Source: Blastococcus sp. URHD0036
GTDB lineage: Bacteria; Actinomycetota; Actinomycetes; Mycobacteriales; Geodermatophilaceae
Reading direction: 5' to 3'
Length of the DNA stretch: 64,000 nucleotides
Assembly (NCBI RefSeq): GCF_000701365.1
Contig: NZ_KL370778.1
Location: forward strand, 186,001 to 250,000
Position numbers and translations under genes: made by a program. The notes below the pieces were generated by a model. That model worked only from the letters and a program-made list of their open reading frames with translations, had not been told where the DNA came from and ran no database searches. This document shows, piece after piece, positions 32,285 through 41,052 of this stretch. Numbering within the stretch: position 1 is the stretch's first letter; each line of letters starts with the position of its first letter.

Positions 32285-34270
32285 TCAGAAGGGCGCTGCT
32301 TCGTCGTCAGGCCGCGGGCGGCGGCCGAGGACGAGGGCGCGGCTGCGGGCCCGGCGCTCGTCGGGAGTGAGGTGGCGCCAGTCGACCCGGTCGTCGATCG
32401 CTCGGGCGGCGCCCCTCTCGGTCGTCCTGCGGCCGGTCGCCCCGGTGTCGGCCGCGCTGCCGTCGTCGGTGCCGAAGCGGGGCGGGACGGTGGTGATGGT
32501 GGTGCCGCCGGGCAGCGTCCAGACCAGTCCGCCGTCAGACGTCCCGTCCAGGCGCCATCCGGGTGCCTGGTGGGATAGCCGGTGATGGTGTTCGCACAGT
32601 CCTTCGAGGTTGGTGTGCGCCGTCGGGCCGTGGGGATGGGGGACGCGGTGGTCGAGGTCGCATGTACGGATACGGGCGCGGCAGCCGGGGAACCGGCAAC
32701 GCCGGTCCCGGAGCCGGACGAACCGGTCCAGCGGTACGGAGGGCCGGTAGCCGTCGGTCTCGGGTGGCGGGCCGAGTCCGTGGCCGTCTCGGGCGGCCCG
32801 GCGTAGTTCGATGCTGTCGGTGAGGGCGAGCAGGCAGCCGGTCAGCTCGTCGACGACGGCGATCCGGGGCCGTTCGGCCAGTGCGGTGTCAGCGATCCGG
32901 CGCGTGTCCACCAGAGCAGCGAGCGCAGCCTGCGGTCGATCCTCGGCGCCAGGGGCCGTCTCGCCGGTCCGGTCCGGGTCGGAGCCCTCGGTCGGCGGGG
33001 GCCCCGGTCGATCCGCGGGTCCACCGGCGGGGGGCGCGACGTCCGCCGGATCCGCCGCTGCGGCACCAGCCGAGACACCGTCGGCACCGGCGGCCGGGGC
33101 CGCCCCGGGGCGTGGCATGAGCCCGAAGGCGTAGACGAGCTCACGGACGAGTGCCGCAGGCACGGTGTCCCCGTCGATCTCGCCGGGCTCCTCGGCGTCC
33201 GGCCCGGTGCGGGTGAGAGCCCCGGCGGTGGCGATCACGGTCAGCAACACCTGCACCGGTGACCGCCCCTCGGCATCCGGGCGCAGCAGCAGATCAGCGG
33301 CACAGTCGACCATCCGCTGATCCCGGGTCCGCGGATCCGGCCGACCCTCCTCATCGGTCATGCAGGCATCCGCGTAGCCGACCAGTGCCTCGTAGCAGGC
33401 CCGGCCGACCGGCCCGGGCGTCACCAGGGTCAGCACCGCCATCCCGTCCTGCCCAGGCGCCAACGTCACCTTCCGGTCCCGCACCGCCTGCACCAGCCGC
33501 CGCACCGCCGAAGCCGCGTCGATCTTCGCGACTGCCCGCTTCGTGCACTCCCGCAACTGGGAGACCGTCTGCCGCGGCGCCCGCGGCAGCACCCGCGCCT
33601 CCACCAGCGCCTTCTTCTCGTCAGCGACCGGACGCAACAGATCCACCAACGCCCGGGCGTGCAACCAGGAGATGTCCCCGGCCTCCAACGACGCCAGGGT
33701 GGCCGGCAACTGCTCCACCAGCTCGACACAGTCGGCCAGCAACCCCGACGCCGTCCGACCGGGGATCCGCAACCTGGCCGCGACCTCCGCCACCGCCCAC
33801 TCGCTCACCGTCGTCAGGGCCTCAGGCCGCGCAGCCCGTGACGCGGCCGATGCCGCACCGCGCTCACCGGGCTGCCGGTCCCACGCCGAGGGCCGGCACC
33901 GGGCGAACGACGCCAGTGCCCGCGCCCGCGCACCGGCCAGCTGTGCCAGCCCGCGCTCGAGATCCACGGCCGCGTCCAGCAGACCGGCCCCCTCGTCGAG
34001 CAGCCGTGCCCGCTCATCGAGCGGGCCCGACAGGGGTGCTCCGTCGGCTCCCCGCGCGGCATCGTCGACCGGGGGTTGGGTGGCGGGCTCGCCGCTCGTG
34101 CTGTCCGCCAGAGCCCCCAGCGAGCCGCGGCCGTGTACCGCCTCGATCACCCAGTGACCGCTAGCGCGGCGCACGACGATGCGGCTCCGCTGATGCGCCA
34201 GCCGGGTGCGCAATGCGAGTTCGACGACAGAGCACGGCCCCTCGCCCCCCGTCGCGCCATCCTCGTACAT
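32285..34270 (-). CDS. DUF222/HNH endonuclease family protein (13E12-type)
   Basis: This 661-residue protein has a long DUF222 helical region (about 60-330), a Pro/Ala-rich low-complexity segment (about 370-430) and a C-terminal HNH nuclease domain. The HNH shows CRFPGC, then [13 protein letters not shown], then [10 protein letters not shown], so zinc and catalytic histidines are present. Such genes occur in many copies in mycobacteria (REP13E12) and Geodermatophilaceae. Their role, whether homing-like element or SOS-linked nuclease, is unresolved. The ATG at 34270 lies inside a LexA-like box, and a TATCCT hexamer eight bases upstream suggests a leaderless mRNA starting at that ATG. Confidence 0.85.
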   Translation of the reverse strand: MYEDGATGGEGPCSVVELALRTRLAHQRSRIVVRRASGHWVIEAVHGRGSLGALADSTSGEPATQPPVDDAARGADGAPLSGPLDERARLLDEGAGLLDAAVDLERGLAQLAGARARALASFARCRPSAWDRQPGERGAASAASRAARPEALTTVSEWAVAEVAARLRIPGRTASGLLADCVELVEQLPATLASLEAGDISWLHARALVDLLRPVADEKKALVEARVLPRAPRQTVSQLRECTKRAVAKIDAASAVRRLVQAVRDRKVTLAPGQDGMAVLTLVTPGPVGRACYEALVGYADACMTDEEGRPDPRTRDQRMVDCAADLLLRPDAEGRSPVQVLLTVIATAGALTRTGPDAEEPGEIDGDTVPAALVRELVYAFGLMPRPGAAPAAGADGVSAGAAAADPADVAPPAGGPADRPGPPPTEGSDPDRTGETAPGAEDRPQAALAALVDTRRIADTALAERPRIAVVDELTGCLLALTDSIELRRAARDGHGLGPPPETDGYRPSVPLDRFVRLRDRRCRFPGCRARIRTCDLDHRVPHPHGPTAHTNLEGLCEHHHRLSHQAPGWRLDGTSDGGLVWTLPGGTTITTVPPRFGTDDGSAADTGATGRRTTERGAARAIDDRVDWRHLTPDERRARSRALVLGRRPRPDDEAAPF

Positions 34271-34278
34271 ACGTTCGA
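34263..34278 (-). promoter_or_regulatory. LexA-like SOS box overlapping the HNH start codon
   Basis: Read on the minus strand the site is TCGAACGTATGTACGA, one base pair away from the actinobacterial LexA consensus TCGAAC-N4-GTTCGA. It covers the start ATG of the HNH gene. A -10-like TATCCT begins a few bases upstream at 34277-34282, so bound LexA would block the promoter and the start codon together. Confidence 0.7.
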
Positions 34279-34514
34279 GGATATCGCTCGCGCAGGCCTG
34301 TGATCAGCGGAATCGTGACTGTGGACGAACCGGGCACCTGTGGACGGCCAGTGCCCTGTCACCACGCCCGACGGCCAGAGTGGCGGACGTGAGCAGCACG
34401 GCAGCCCTCCAGACCGGCCGGGAACGGGCGGGACCCATCGACGCGGCGACCGCACCGGCGCGCCGTTTGTCGATCTCGACGTCCGGGCAGCGGCATCCGG
34501 TGCCACACAACTCA

Positions 34515-36203
34515 ATGGGGGGATCCGCCTCCGTCCGCACCCGCCGGCTCCGCGAGGTCGCCCACGACGTCCTCGGCTTCGACGAGTTCCGCCCCGGCCA
34601 GGAGGAGGCCATGCGGGCCGTGCTCGCCGGGCGGGACACCCTCGGCGTGCTGCCGTCCGGCGCCGGGAAGACGGCGGTCTACCAGATCGCCGGCGAGCTC
34701 CTGGACGGCCCGGTGCTCGTCGTCTCACCGCTCATCGCCCTGCAGCGCGACCAGGTGGAACGGCTGACCGAGCTCGACGGACTCACCGGCCGGCCGGCGC
34801 AGCTCAACTCGACGCTCGGGGCCGCGGAGCAGCGAGCCGCGCTCGAGGGCCTGGCGGACGGAACGGTCCGCTACCTGTTCCTCGCACCCGAGCAGCTGGC
34901 GAAGCCGGAGGTCGTCGAGGCCGTCGCGGCGGCGCGCCCGGCGCTGTTCGTCGTCGACGAGGCGCACTGCGTCTCCGCCTGGGGCCACGACTTCCGGCCC
35001 GACTACCTGCGGCTGGGCACGGTCGTGGAGCAGCTCGGCCACCCCACGGTCCTGGCACTGACCGCCACCGCGGCGCCGCCGGTGCGGGCCGAGATCGTCG
35101 AGCGGCTCGAGATGCGGGACCCGGCGGTCGTGGTCGCCGGGTTCGACCGCCCGGAGATCCGGCTGGAGGTCGAGCAGCACGCCGACGCGCACGGCAAGCA
35201 CCAGGCGGTGCTCGACCGGGTGCTGGCCGAGGTCGGTGAGGGACGCGTGCCGGGCATCGTCTACAGCGCCACCCGGAAGGGCACCGAGGAGCTGGCCGGC
35301 GACCTCACCGAGCGCGGCCTGCGCGCCCGGGCCTACCACGCGGGCCTGAACAAGGGCGAGCGCGAGGACACCCAGCGGGCCTTCATGGCCGACGAGCTCG
35401 ACGTCGTGGTGGCCACCACCGCGTTCGGCATGGGCATCGACAAGCCCGACACCCGCTTCGTCGTCCACGCCGAGCCCGCCGACTCCCTCGACAGCTACTA
35501 CCAGGAGATCGGCCGCGCCGGCCGCGACGGGGAGCCCGCGCTCGCCGTCCTCGTCTACCGCCAGGAGGACCTGGGGCTGCGCCGGTTCTTCGCCGCCGGC
35601 GCGCCCGCCGAGGAGGAGCTCCAGCAGGTCGCCGGCCTGGTCGCCGCCGCCCCGGCGGCCGGCCTGGACGACGGCGTGGAGATCAAGCAGCTGCGCGAGG
35701 AGACCGGCCGGGGCGCCACCCCGCTGGCGCGGGACCTGAACCTCCTCGAGCAGGTGTCGGCCGTCGTCCTGGACGAGGAGGGCGCCGCGCACCCCGCCGA
35801 CGGCGGCCCCACCCCGTCCGAGGCCGCGGCCGCCGCCCGTGAGCTGGCCGAGCACCACGAGCGGGTCGACCAGAGCCGGGTGGAGATGATGCGCGGCTAC
35901 GCCGAGACCACCGACTGCCGCCGCCAGTTCCTGCTCGGCTACTTCGGCGAGCAGCTCGAGGAGCCGTGCGGCAACTGCGACAACTGCTCGGCGGGGCTGG
36001 CCTCGGAGCGGACCACGGCCACCGAGGGGGACGACCCGTTCCCCCCGCAGTCACCCGTGGAGCACGCCGAGTGGGGCCCCGGCATCGTCATGCGGGTGGA
36101 GGACGACCGCGTCGTCGTCCTGTTCGAGGACGTCGGCTACAAGACGCTGGCGCTGGCCGCGGTCCTCGAGAACGACCTGCTGCGGCCGCGCAGCCCCGCC
36201 TGA
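34515..36203 (+). CDS. RecQ family ATP-dependent DNA helicase
   Basis: This 562-residue helicase has motif [12 protein letters not shown] (instead of the more usual PTGGGKS), motif II VVDEAHC, motif [13 protein letters not shown], the AYHAGL and FGMGIDKPD motifs, the [10 protein letters not shown] motif VI, and a zinc-binding tail ending [10 protein letters not shown]. The last 50 residues ([23 protein letters not shown]) resemble a DUF3553-like SH3 domain, used by some repair helicases to contact DNA. It lacks the HRDC domain of long RecQ proteins. Starts upstream at GTG 34389 would add 42 unconserved residues; the ATG at 34515 has a weak ribosome-binding site. It is divergent from the SOS-box HNH gene. 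Confidence 0.88.
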   Translation: MGGSASVRTRRLREVAHDVLGFDEFRPGQEEAMRAVLAGRDTLGVLPSGAGKTAVYQIAGELLDGPVLVVSPLIALQRDQVERLTELDGLTGRPAQLNSTLGAAEQRAALEGLADGTVRYLFLAPEQLAKPEVVEAVAAARPALFVVDEAHCVSAWGHDFRPDYLRLGTVVEQLGHPTVLALTATAAPPVRAEIVERLEMRDPAVVVAGFDRPEIRLEVEQHADAHGKHQAVLDRVLAEVGEGRVPGIVYSATRKGTEELAGDLTERGLRARAYHAGLNKGEREDTQRAFMADELDVVVATTAFGMGIDKPDTRFVVHAEPADSLDSYYQEIGRAGRDGEPALAVLVYRQEDLGLRRFFAAGAPAEEELQQVAGLVAAAPAAGLDDGVEIKQLREETGRGATPLARDLNLLEQVSAVVLDEEGAAHPADGGPTPSEAAAAARELAEHHERVDQSRVEMMRGYAETTDCRRQFLLGYFGEQLEEPCGNCDNCSAGLASERTTATEGDDPFPPQSPVEHAEWGPGIVMRVEDDRVVVLFEDVGYKTLALAAVLENDLLRPRSPA

Positions 36204-36313
36204 CCCGCGACGAACGTCCCGCTCTCGACCTGCGGGAACCCGGCGCCCATCGCATGATCGCGACGGGAGGAGCGCCTCAGCACCGGGCCCGGCCCCCGAT
36301 CAAGGAGTTCTGC

Positions 36314-37960
36314 GTGAAGGTCCTCGGCATCAACGCGATCTACCACGACCCGGCTGCGGCGCTGGTGGTCGACGGCCGGATCGTGGCCGCGGCGGAGGAG
36401 GAGCGGTTCAGCCGGCGCAAGCACGGCAAGCGCCCCCTGCCGTGGAGCGCGTGGGAGCTGCCCGAGCTGTCGGCCGCCTGGTGCCTGGCCGAGGCCGGCC
36501 TGCGCCCGGAGGACCTGGACGCCGTGGCGTACTCGTTCGACCCGGCCCTCATGGGCACCCCGGAGGAGTCCGGGCTCGACGACCCCGGCGACGTGATGCG
36601 GAAGATGTACGCCGAGAAGGCGCCGGAGTTCCTCGCGCACGCGCTGCCCGGCCTCGACCCGGCGAAGGTCCGCTTCGTGAAGCACCACGTCGCGCACGCG
36701 GCCTCGGCCGGCCTCGGCGCCCCGACGGCGGACAACTCCGTGCTCGTCCTCGACGGCCGCGGGGAAGCGCACAGCCACCTGGCCGGGCGCTACACCGACG
36801 GGCAGCTGGAGATCCTCGCCGGGCAGGCGCTCCCCCACTCCATCGGTCTCCTCTACGAGGACCTCACCGACCACCTGGGTTTCCTGCGCAGCAGCGACGA
36901 GTTCAAGGTCATGGCGATGGCCTCCTACGGCAAGCCGCGCTTCCTCGGCGAGCTGTCGGAGCTGATCGTGGCCACCGACGACGGCGGCTTCCGGACGCCG
37001 AGGATCGACTTCTCCGAGTACGCGCCGCGGCTGGGCAAGGGCGACGACTGGACCGCCGACCACGCCGACCTGGCCGCCAGCGTCCAGCAGCGCGTCGAGG
37101 AGGTCCTGCTGGACCTGGCCCGCTGGCTGCACGACCGCACCGGCGACCGCACCCTCACCCTCGCCGGCGGGGTCGCACTCAACTGCGTGGCCAACACCCG
37201 CATCTTCGCCGAGACGCCCTTCGAGCAGGTGTGGGTGCAGCCCGCCGCCGGCGACTCCGGCACCGCGCTGGGCGGCGCCCTGCACGTCGCCCGCGGCCTG
37301 GGCGAGACGACCGAGCCGATGCCCGGCGCCGACCTCGGCCGCGGCTGGTCCGACGACGAGATCCAGAGGTGGCTCGACACCGCGGCCATCGAGTACGAGC
37401 GCCCGCGCGACGTCGCCGACGCCGTGGCCGAGGTGCTCGCGAGCAACGGCATCGTCGCCTGGTTCCAGGGCCGCAGCGAGTTCGGCCCGCGGGCGCTGGG
37501 GCACCGCTCGCTGCTCGCGCACCCGGGCTACGAGGCCAACCTGGAGCGGATGAACGACGTGAAGGGCCGGGAGCAGTTCCGCCCCGTCGCCCCGATGGTG
37601 CTGGCCGAGCGGGCGAGCGAGATCTTCAGCCGTGGGCCGATCCCCTCCCGCTACATGCTCTTCGTGCACGACGTGGCGCAGGAGTGGAAGGACCGCATCC
37701 CGACCGTCACCCACGTCGACGGGACGGCGCGGATCCAGACCGTCGACCGCGCCGAGGAGCCGCTCGTCGCACGCATGCTCGAGTGCTTCGAGCGGCGCAC
37801 CGGACTGCCGGTCGTGGTCAACACCAGCCTGAACACCGCGGGCCGCCCGATGGTCGACGACCCGCGCGACGCGCTGGAGTGCTTCGGCTCGGCGCCGGTC
37901 GACCTGCTGGCCATCGGCCCGTTCGTCGTCCGGCGGCGCCGCTCGACGCTCCCCGGCTGA
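36314..37960 (+). CDS. NodU/CmcH-type carbamoyltransferase
   Basis: This 548-residue enzyme has an N-terminal ASKHA/Kae1-like carbamoyltransferase domain with the metal-binding KHHVAHAASA (about 117-126) and GGVALNCVANT (about 286), and a C-terminal YrdC-like domain with QGRSEFGPRALGHRS that makes the carbamoyl-adenylate. Family members O-carbamoylate sugars, Nod factors or antibiotics such as novobiocin and tobramycin. It stands alone with no biosynthetic cluster around it, so the acceptor is unknown. The GTG at 36314 follows AAGGAG at ideal spacing. RecQ lies 110 bases upstream. Confidence 0.87.
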   Translation: MKVLGINAIYHDPAAALVVDGRIVAAAEEERFSRRKHGKRPLPWSAWELPELSAAWCLAEAGLRPEDLDAVAYSFDPALMGTPEESGLDDPGDVMRKMYAEKAPEFLAHALPGLDPAKVRFVKHHVAHAASAGLGAPTADNSVLVLDGRGEAHSHLAGRYTDGQLEILAGQALPHSIGLLYEDLTDHLGFLRSSDEFKVMAMASYGKPRFLGELSELIVATDDGGFRTPRIDFSEYAPRLGKGDDWTADHADLAASVQQRVEEVLLDLARWLHDRTGDRTLTLAGGVALNCVANTRIFAETPFEQVWVQPAAGDSGTALGGALHVARGLGETTEPMPGADLGRGWSDDEIQRWLDTAAIEYERPRDVADAVAEVLASNGIVAWFQGRSEFGPRALGHRSLLAHPGYEANLERMNDVKGREQFRPVAPMVLAERASEIFSRGPIPSRYMLFVHDVAQEWKDRIPTVTHVDGTARIQTVDRAEEPLVARMLECFERRTGLPVVVNTSLNTAGRPMVDDPRDALECFGSAPVDLLAIGPFVVRRRRSTLPG

Positions 37961-38049
37961 ACCGCACAGCCGGCACGCGACGAATCCCGGGGGCACGGGC
38001 CCCGGCGATGACGGTTCGGCAACGGGTGTCGTCCGAACGGGCGACTGCT

Positions 38050-38075
38050 GTTACCGGAACGGCATCGGCGGGTAC
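38050..38075 (+). promoter_or_regulatory. SigB/SigF-type stress promoter candidate
   Basis: GTTA (38050-38053), 16 bases and GGGTAC (38070-38075) match the GTTT-N14-16-GGGTAT pattern of actinobacterial stress sigma factors. It lies 58 bases before the DUF4383 start, which fits a stress-inducible membrane protein. One -35 base deviates, so it is a candidate only. Confidence 0.4.
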
Positions 38076-38133
38076 CTGATCCACCGAGTTGCCGTCAAGG
38101 ACTGACGAGCGACGATCCCTCCTGGAGGACCCC

Positions 38134-38610
38134 ATGGCTTCACCGCGGAACACCGGCGCCGCGCGCCCCGGCATGACCTGGCCGCAGCAGCTCGCCCTCG
38201 CCTTCGGCGTCATCTACCTGCTGGTCGGCATCGTCGGCTTCTTCATCACCGGCTTCGGCGACTTCTTCGGCAACGAGAACGCCCAGCCGCCGGCGCACAT
38301 GGACGACAAGCTCTTGTTCTTCATGATCAACCCGATGCACAACGTCGTGCACATCCTGATCGGCGCCGTCGGCATCGCCCTGTCCCGCACGCTGGCCGGC
38401 GCCCGCACCTACGGCTGGCTGCTCGCGGTCGGCTACGGCGCGGCCTTCGTCTACGGCCTCATCGCCGTCGGCAACGACTGGGACTTCCTCAACCTGAACG
38501 CCGCCGACAACGTGCTGCACATCGCCACCGCGCTCGTCGGCCTGGTCATCGCGCTCGGCCCGGTGCGGACCGCGGTCGACCACCGCGACACCCGCGACAC
38601 CCGCGTCTGA
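38134..38610 (+). CDS. DUF4383 membrane protein
   Basis: This 158-residue protein has four transmembrane helices (about 20-41, 66-85, 92-111 and 130-148) and the family motifs [18 protein letters not shown] and [10 protein letters not shown], in which paired Asn-His groups in the membrane could bind a metal or heme. DUF4383 proteins are of unknown function and frequent in actinobacteria. The ATG follows TGGAGGACCCC. A SigB-like promoter candidate lies upstream and a strong hairpin follows, so it looks monocistronic. Confidence 0.85.
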   Translation: MASPRNTGAARPGMTWPQQLALAFGVIYLLVGIVGFFITGFGDFFGNENAQPPAHMDDKLLFFMINPMHNVVHILIGAVGIALSRTLAGARTYGWLLAVGYGAAFVYGLIAVGNDWDFLNLNAADNVLHIATALVGLVIALGPVRTAVDHRDTRDTRV

Positions 38611-38636
38611 CGCGGAGCCCCCTCTGGGGGCAGCGC

Positions 38637-38673
38637 ACGGAGCCGGGTCCCTCCTCGAGGGGCCCGGCTCCGT
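38637..38673 (+). terminator. 16-bp hairpin terminator after the DUF4383 gene
   Basis: ACGGAGCCGGGTCCCT (38637-38652) pairs with AGGGGCCCGGCTCCGT (38658-38673) with one wobble pair and a five-base loop. It lies 26 bases past the stop and 86 bases before the next gene. Confidence 0.7.
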
Positions 38674-38758
38674 CGCGTCCGGGCGCCGGCCGGGGGCGCA
38701 CCCGGTCCGGTGCCACCCCCGGTGTGCCGGTGGTCACCCCTCCCTCTACCGTCCGCTC

Positions 38759-39970
38759 ATGGACTTCGCTCTCTCCGCCAAGGCCGAGGACGTCTGTGCG
38801 CGCGCGTGGGACTTCATGCGCGAGCACGTGTTCCCCGCCGAGCCCGTCTACGAAGCCTGGCGCGCCGAGCGCGGCCACGACAACCACGAGCACCCGCCCG
38901 TCCTGGAGGAGCTCAAGGCCGAGGCGCGCAAGCGCGGCCTGTGGAACCTCTTCCACCACGAGCTCGGCGGGCTGAGCAACCTCGAGTACGCCTCCGTCGC
39001 CGAGATCACCGGCTGGTCGCCGACCATCGCCCCCGAGGCGATGAACGTGGGCGCGCCCGACACGGGCAACATGGAGACGCTCATGCTGTTCGGCACGCCC
39101 GAGCAGAAGTCGCAGTGGCTCGAGCCGCTGCTGGAGGGCGAGATCCGGTCGGGCTTCGCGATGACCGAGCCCGACGTCGCCTCCTCCGACGCCCGCAACA
39201 TCCAGACGTCGATCGTGCGCGACGGCGACGAGTACGTGATCAACGGCCGCAAGTGGTGGACCAGCGGTGCCGCCGACGAGCGCTGCCAGATCTTCATCGT
39301 CATGGGCAAGACCGACCCCGAGGGCGCGCCGCACCGGCAGCAGTCCATGGTCCTGGTCCCCCGCGACACCCCGGGGTTGGAGATCATCCGGCACCTGCCG
39401 GTCTTCGGATACCAGGACCAGCACGGCCACTCGGAGCTGCGCTTCACCGACGTCCGCGTGCCGGTGACCAACATCCTGTCCGGCGAGGGCGACGGCTTCA
39501 TGATCGCCCAGGCCCGGCTGGGCCCCGGCCGCATCCACCACTGCATGCGCGCCATCGGCATGGCCGAGCGCGCCCTGGCCCTCATGGTCGAGCGGACGAA
39601 GAACCGCGTCGCCTTCGGCCGGCCGCTGGCCGAGCAGGGCACCGTCCGCGAGGCGATCGCGCTGTCGCGCATCGAGATCGACCAGGCGCGGCTCTACGTG
39701 CTCAAGACCGCCGACCTCATCGACAAGTACGGGGCCAAGGGCGCCAAGACCGAGATCTCCGCGATCAAGGTGGCCGCGCCCCGCGTCGCCCTCGACGTCA
39801 TCGACCGGGCCATCCAGGTGCACGGGGGCGCCGGCGTCAGCAACGACACCGTGCTCGCCCGCTTCTACGCCAGCGCCCGGACGCTGCGGATCGTCGACGG
39901 CCCCGACGCCGTGCACATCCGCGGTGTCGCCAAGGAGGAGCTCGCCCGCGAGCGCCCCTACCTCGGCTGA
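38759..39970 (+). CDS. acyl-CoA dehydrogenase (ACAD10/11-like)
   Basis: This 403-residue flavoenzyme oxidises an acyl-CoA to the enoyl-CoA, passing electrons to ETF. The signature [14 protein letters not shown] and the C-terminal [12 protein letters not shown] are present, as are FAD-contact residues in the [21 protein letters not shown] helix. The pattern of long N-terminal helices and absence of a Glu at the classic position 368-370 suits the ACAD10/ACAD11/FadE35-like clade rather than short-chain enzymes. The ATG at 38759 starts the conserved [10 protein letters not shown] helix. It is followed by a 19-bp terminator. The only other lipid genes nearby are the acyl-ACP desaturase and the acyl-CoA synthetase. 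Confidence 0.88.
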   Translation: MDFALSAKAEDVCARAWDFMREHVFPAEPVYEAWRAERGHDNHEHPPVLEELKAEARKRGLWNLFHHELGGLSNLEYASVAEITGWSPTIAPEAMNVGAPDTGNMETLMLFGTPEQKSQWLEPLLEGEIRSGFAMTEPDVASSDARNIQTSIVRDGDEYVINGRKWWTSGAADERCQIFIVMGKTDPEGAPHRQQSMVLVPRDTPGLEIIRHLPVFGYQDQHGHSELRFTDVRVPVTNILSGEGDGFMIAQARLGPGRIHHCMRAIGMAERALALMVERTKNRVAFGRPLAEQGTVREAIALSRIEIDQARLYVLKTADLIDKYGAKGAKTEISAIKVAAPRVALDVIDRAIQVHGGAGVSNDTVLARFYASARTLRIVDGPDAVHIRGVAKEELARERPYLG

Positions 39971-39984
39971 GCCCCGCCGCAGCA

Positions 39985-40026
39985 CGCGAGAGGCCCAGGA
40001 CCCGATCGGGTCCTGGGCCTCTCGCG
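39985..40026. terminator. perfect 19-bp hairpin, bidirectional terminator
   Basis: CGCGAGAGGCCCAGGACCC (39985-40003) is followed by GATC and an exact inverse copy (40008-40026). It lies between the convergent acyl-CoA dehydrogenase (stop 39970) and small protein gene (stop 40041), and is the strongest terminator in the window. Confidence 0.85.
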
Positions 40027-40040
40027 TCCCGCCGTCCGGC

Positions 40041-40241
40041 TCAGGGGCTGAGCGTCGTCCCGAACGCCCCGCCGGCCAGGTGCGCCATGAGCTGGGTGCG
40101 GTCCAGGCCCGCCGCCTCGAGGGCCGCGGCGTCCCGGTCGGTGTCGATCTCGTCGGGCAGCTCCGCGGCCACCTTGTCGGCCATCTCGTGGTCGCCCTCG
40201 GTGCGCAACGTCTGCACGAGGGCCTTCTTGGTCAGCTTCAC
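40041..40241 (-). CDS. small conserved protein, paralogue of the one at 1757-1960
   Basis: This 66-residue protein begins MKLTKKALVQTLRTEGDHEMADKVAAELPDEID (given by parts: KKALVQTLRTEGD, then ADKVAAELPDEID) and has a Gly-rich end. Its ALVxTLRTxGD...ADxxxxELPDxxD...LEAAGLDRTQLMAHLAG plan is the same as in the 67-residue protein at 1757-1960, with about one third of residues identical. There is no signal peptide or membrane segment. A good GGAGGAACCCCG site precedes the ATG. The function is unknown; size and regularity suggest a DNA- or protein-binding helical bundle. Confidence 0.7.
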   Translation of the reverse strand: MKLTKKALVQTLRTEGDHEMADKVAAELPDEIDTDRDAAALEAAGLDRTQLMAHLAGGAFGTTLSP

Positions 40242-40311
40242 GGGGTTCCTCCGTCCTCGGCGGGTGCTCCGCGTCGAGTGTGGCCCCCGTCACAACGGGC
40301 TCGCCACCCTC

Positions 40312-40341
40312 TTGTCAGGCAAGCAGCCACTTGCCTATCGT
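40312..40341 (+). promoter_or_regulatory. ArsR promoter with an operator filling the spacer
   Basis: TTGTCA (-35, 40312-40317) and TATCGT (-10, 40336-40341) are 18 bases apart. The perfect dyad AGGCAAG-N6-CTTGCCT (40317-40336) lies exactly between and across them. Seven bases after the -10 comes the GTG at 40349, so the mRNA is probably leaderless and the ArsR protein probably represses itself. Confidence 0.7.
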
Positions 40342-40348
40342 GGCGGGG

Positions 40349-40669
40349 GTGGGCGACGCGCACGGGAACGTGTTCCGGGCCCTCGCCGACCCGACCAGGC
40401 GCGCCATCCTCGACGAGCTCCAGGACCGGAGCGGCCAGACCCTGTTCGAGCTGTGCGCCCGCCTGGTGACCAGGCACGGCGTCGGCTCGTCACGGCAGGC
40501 CGTCTCCCAGCACCTGGAGGTCCTCGAGGCAGCGGGCCTGGTGCACAGCCGGCGGGAGGGCCGCTACAAGTTCCACGACCTCGACACCACACCGCTGCGC
40601 ACCATCACCGACCGGTGGCCACCGCCACCGGCCACTCCCGAGGAGGAACCCCCGTGCGGATCGGCCTGA
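40349..40669 (+). CDS. ArsR family transcriptional regulator
   Basis: This 106-residue winged-helix regulator shows FRALADPTRRAILDEL, the recognition helix region SSRQAVSQHLEVLEAAGLV and the wing SRREGRYKFHDL. It has no obvious metal-binding cysteine pair (CxCxxC); the only cysteine in the core is in LFELCARL, so it may sense an organic ligand or be a partner of the glyoxalase-like gene rather than a metal sensor. The GTG at 40349 is where a leaderless transcript would start; 40280 is open but lies upstream of the promoter. The downstream gene starts before its stop (16-bp overlap). Confidence 0.86.
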   Translation: MGDAHGNVFRALADPTRRAILDELQDRSGQTLFELCARLVTRHGVGSSRQAVSQHLEVLEAAGLVHSRREGRYKFHDLDTTPLRTITDRWPPPPATPEEEPPCGSA

Positions 40670-41046
40670 CCAGCATCTTCGTCGACGACCAGGAGAAGGC
40701 ACTGCGCTTCTACACCGACGTGCTCGGCTTCCTGCCCAAGAACGACGTCCCGCTCGGCGAGCACCGGTGGCTGACCGTGGTCTCCCCGGAGGCCCCCGAC
40801 GGCGTGGAGATCGTGCTCGAGCCGGCCGGGCACCCCGCCGTCGGCCCGTTCCGCGAGGCCCTGGTCGCCGACGGGATCCCCTTCAACGCCTTCACGGTGG
40901 ACGACGTGCACGCCGAGGCCGACCGGCTCCGGGCCCTGGGCGTCCGGTTCACGCAGGAGCCGCTGACGATGGGGCCGGTGACCACCGCCGTCCTCGACGA
41001 CACCTGCGGCAACCTCATCCAGCTCATGCAGGTGAGCGCCGGCTAG
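40654..41046 (+). CDS. VOC/glyoxalase-like metalloenzyme
   Basis: This 130-residue protein has the paired beta-alpha-beta-beta-beta modules of the vicinal-oxygen-chelate superfamily: TSIFVDDQEKALRFYTDVLGF at the start and TTAVLDDTCGNLIQLMQV at the end. Metal-ligand positions in this subgroup are H (about 32), E (about 51) and N or E near the end. It could be a dioxygenase, isomerase or antibiotic-resistance protein; the substrate is not evident. The GTG follows AGGAGGAACC. It overlaps the ArsR gene by 16 bases, a standard regulator-target pair. It is convergent with the LCP gene, 6 bases away. Confidence 0.83.
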   Translation: MRIGLTSIFVDDQEKALRFYTDVLGFLPKNDVPLGEHRWLTVVSPEAPDGVEIVLEPAGHPAVGPFREALVADGIPFNAFTVDDVHAEADRLRALGVRFTQEPLTMGPVTTAVLDDTCGNLIQLMQVSAG

Positions 41047-41052
41047 GAGCGG

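Noticed and set aside
32285-34270. Mobile element (homing endonuclease or insertion sequence)
   Set aside because: The HNH gene has no terminal inverted repeats or target-site duplication that I can see; its codon use matches its neighbours.
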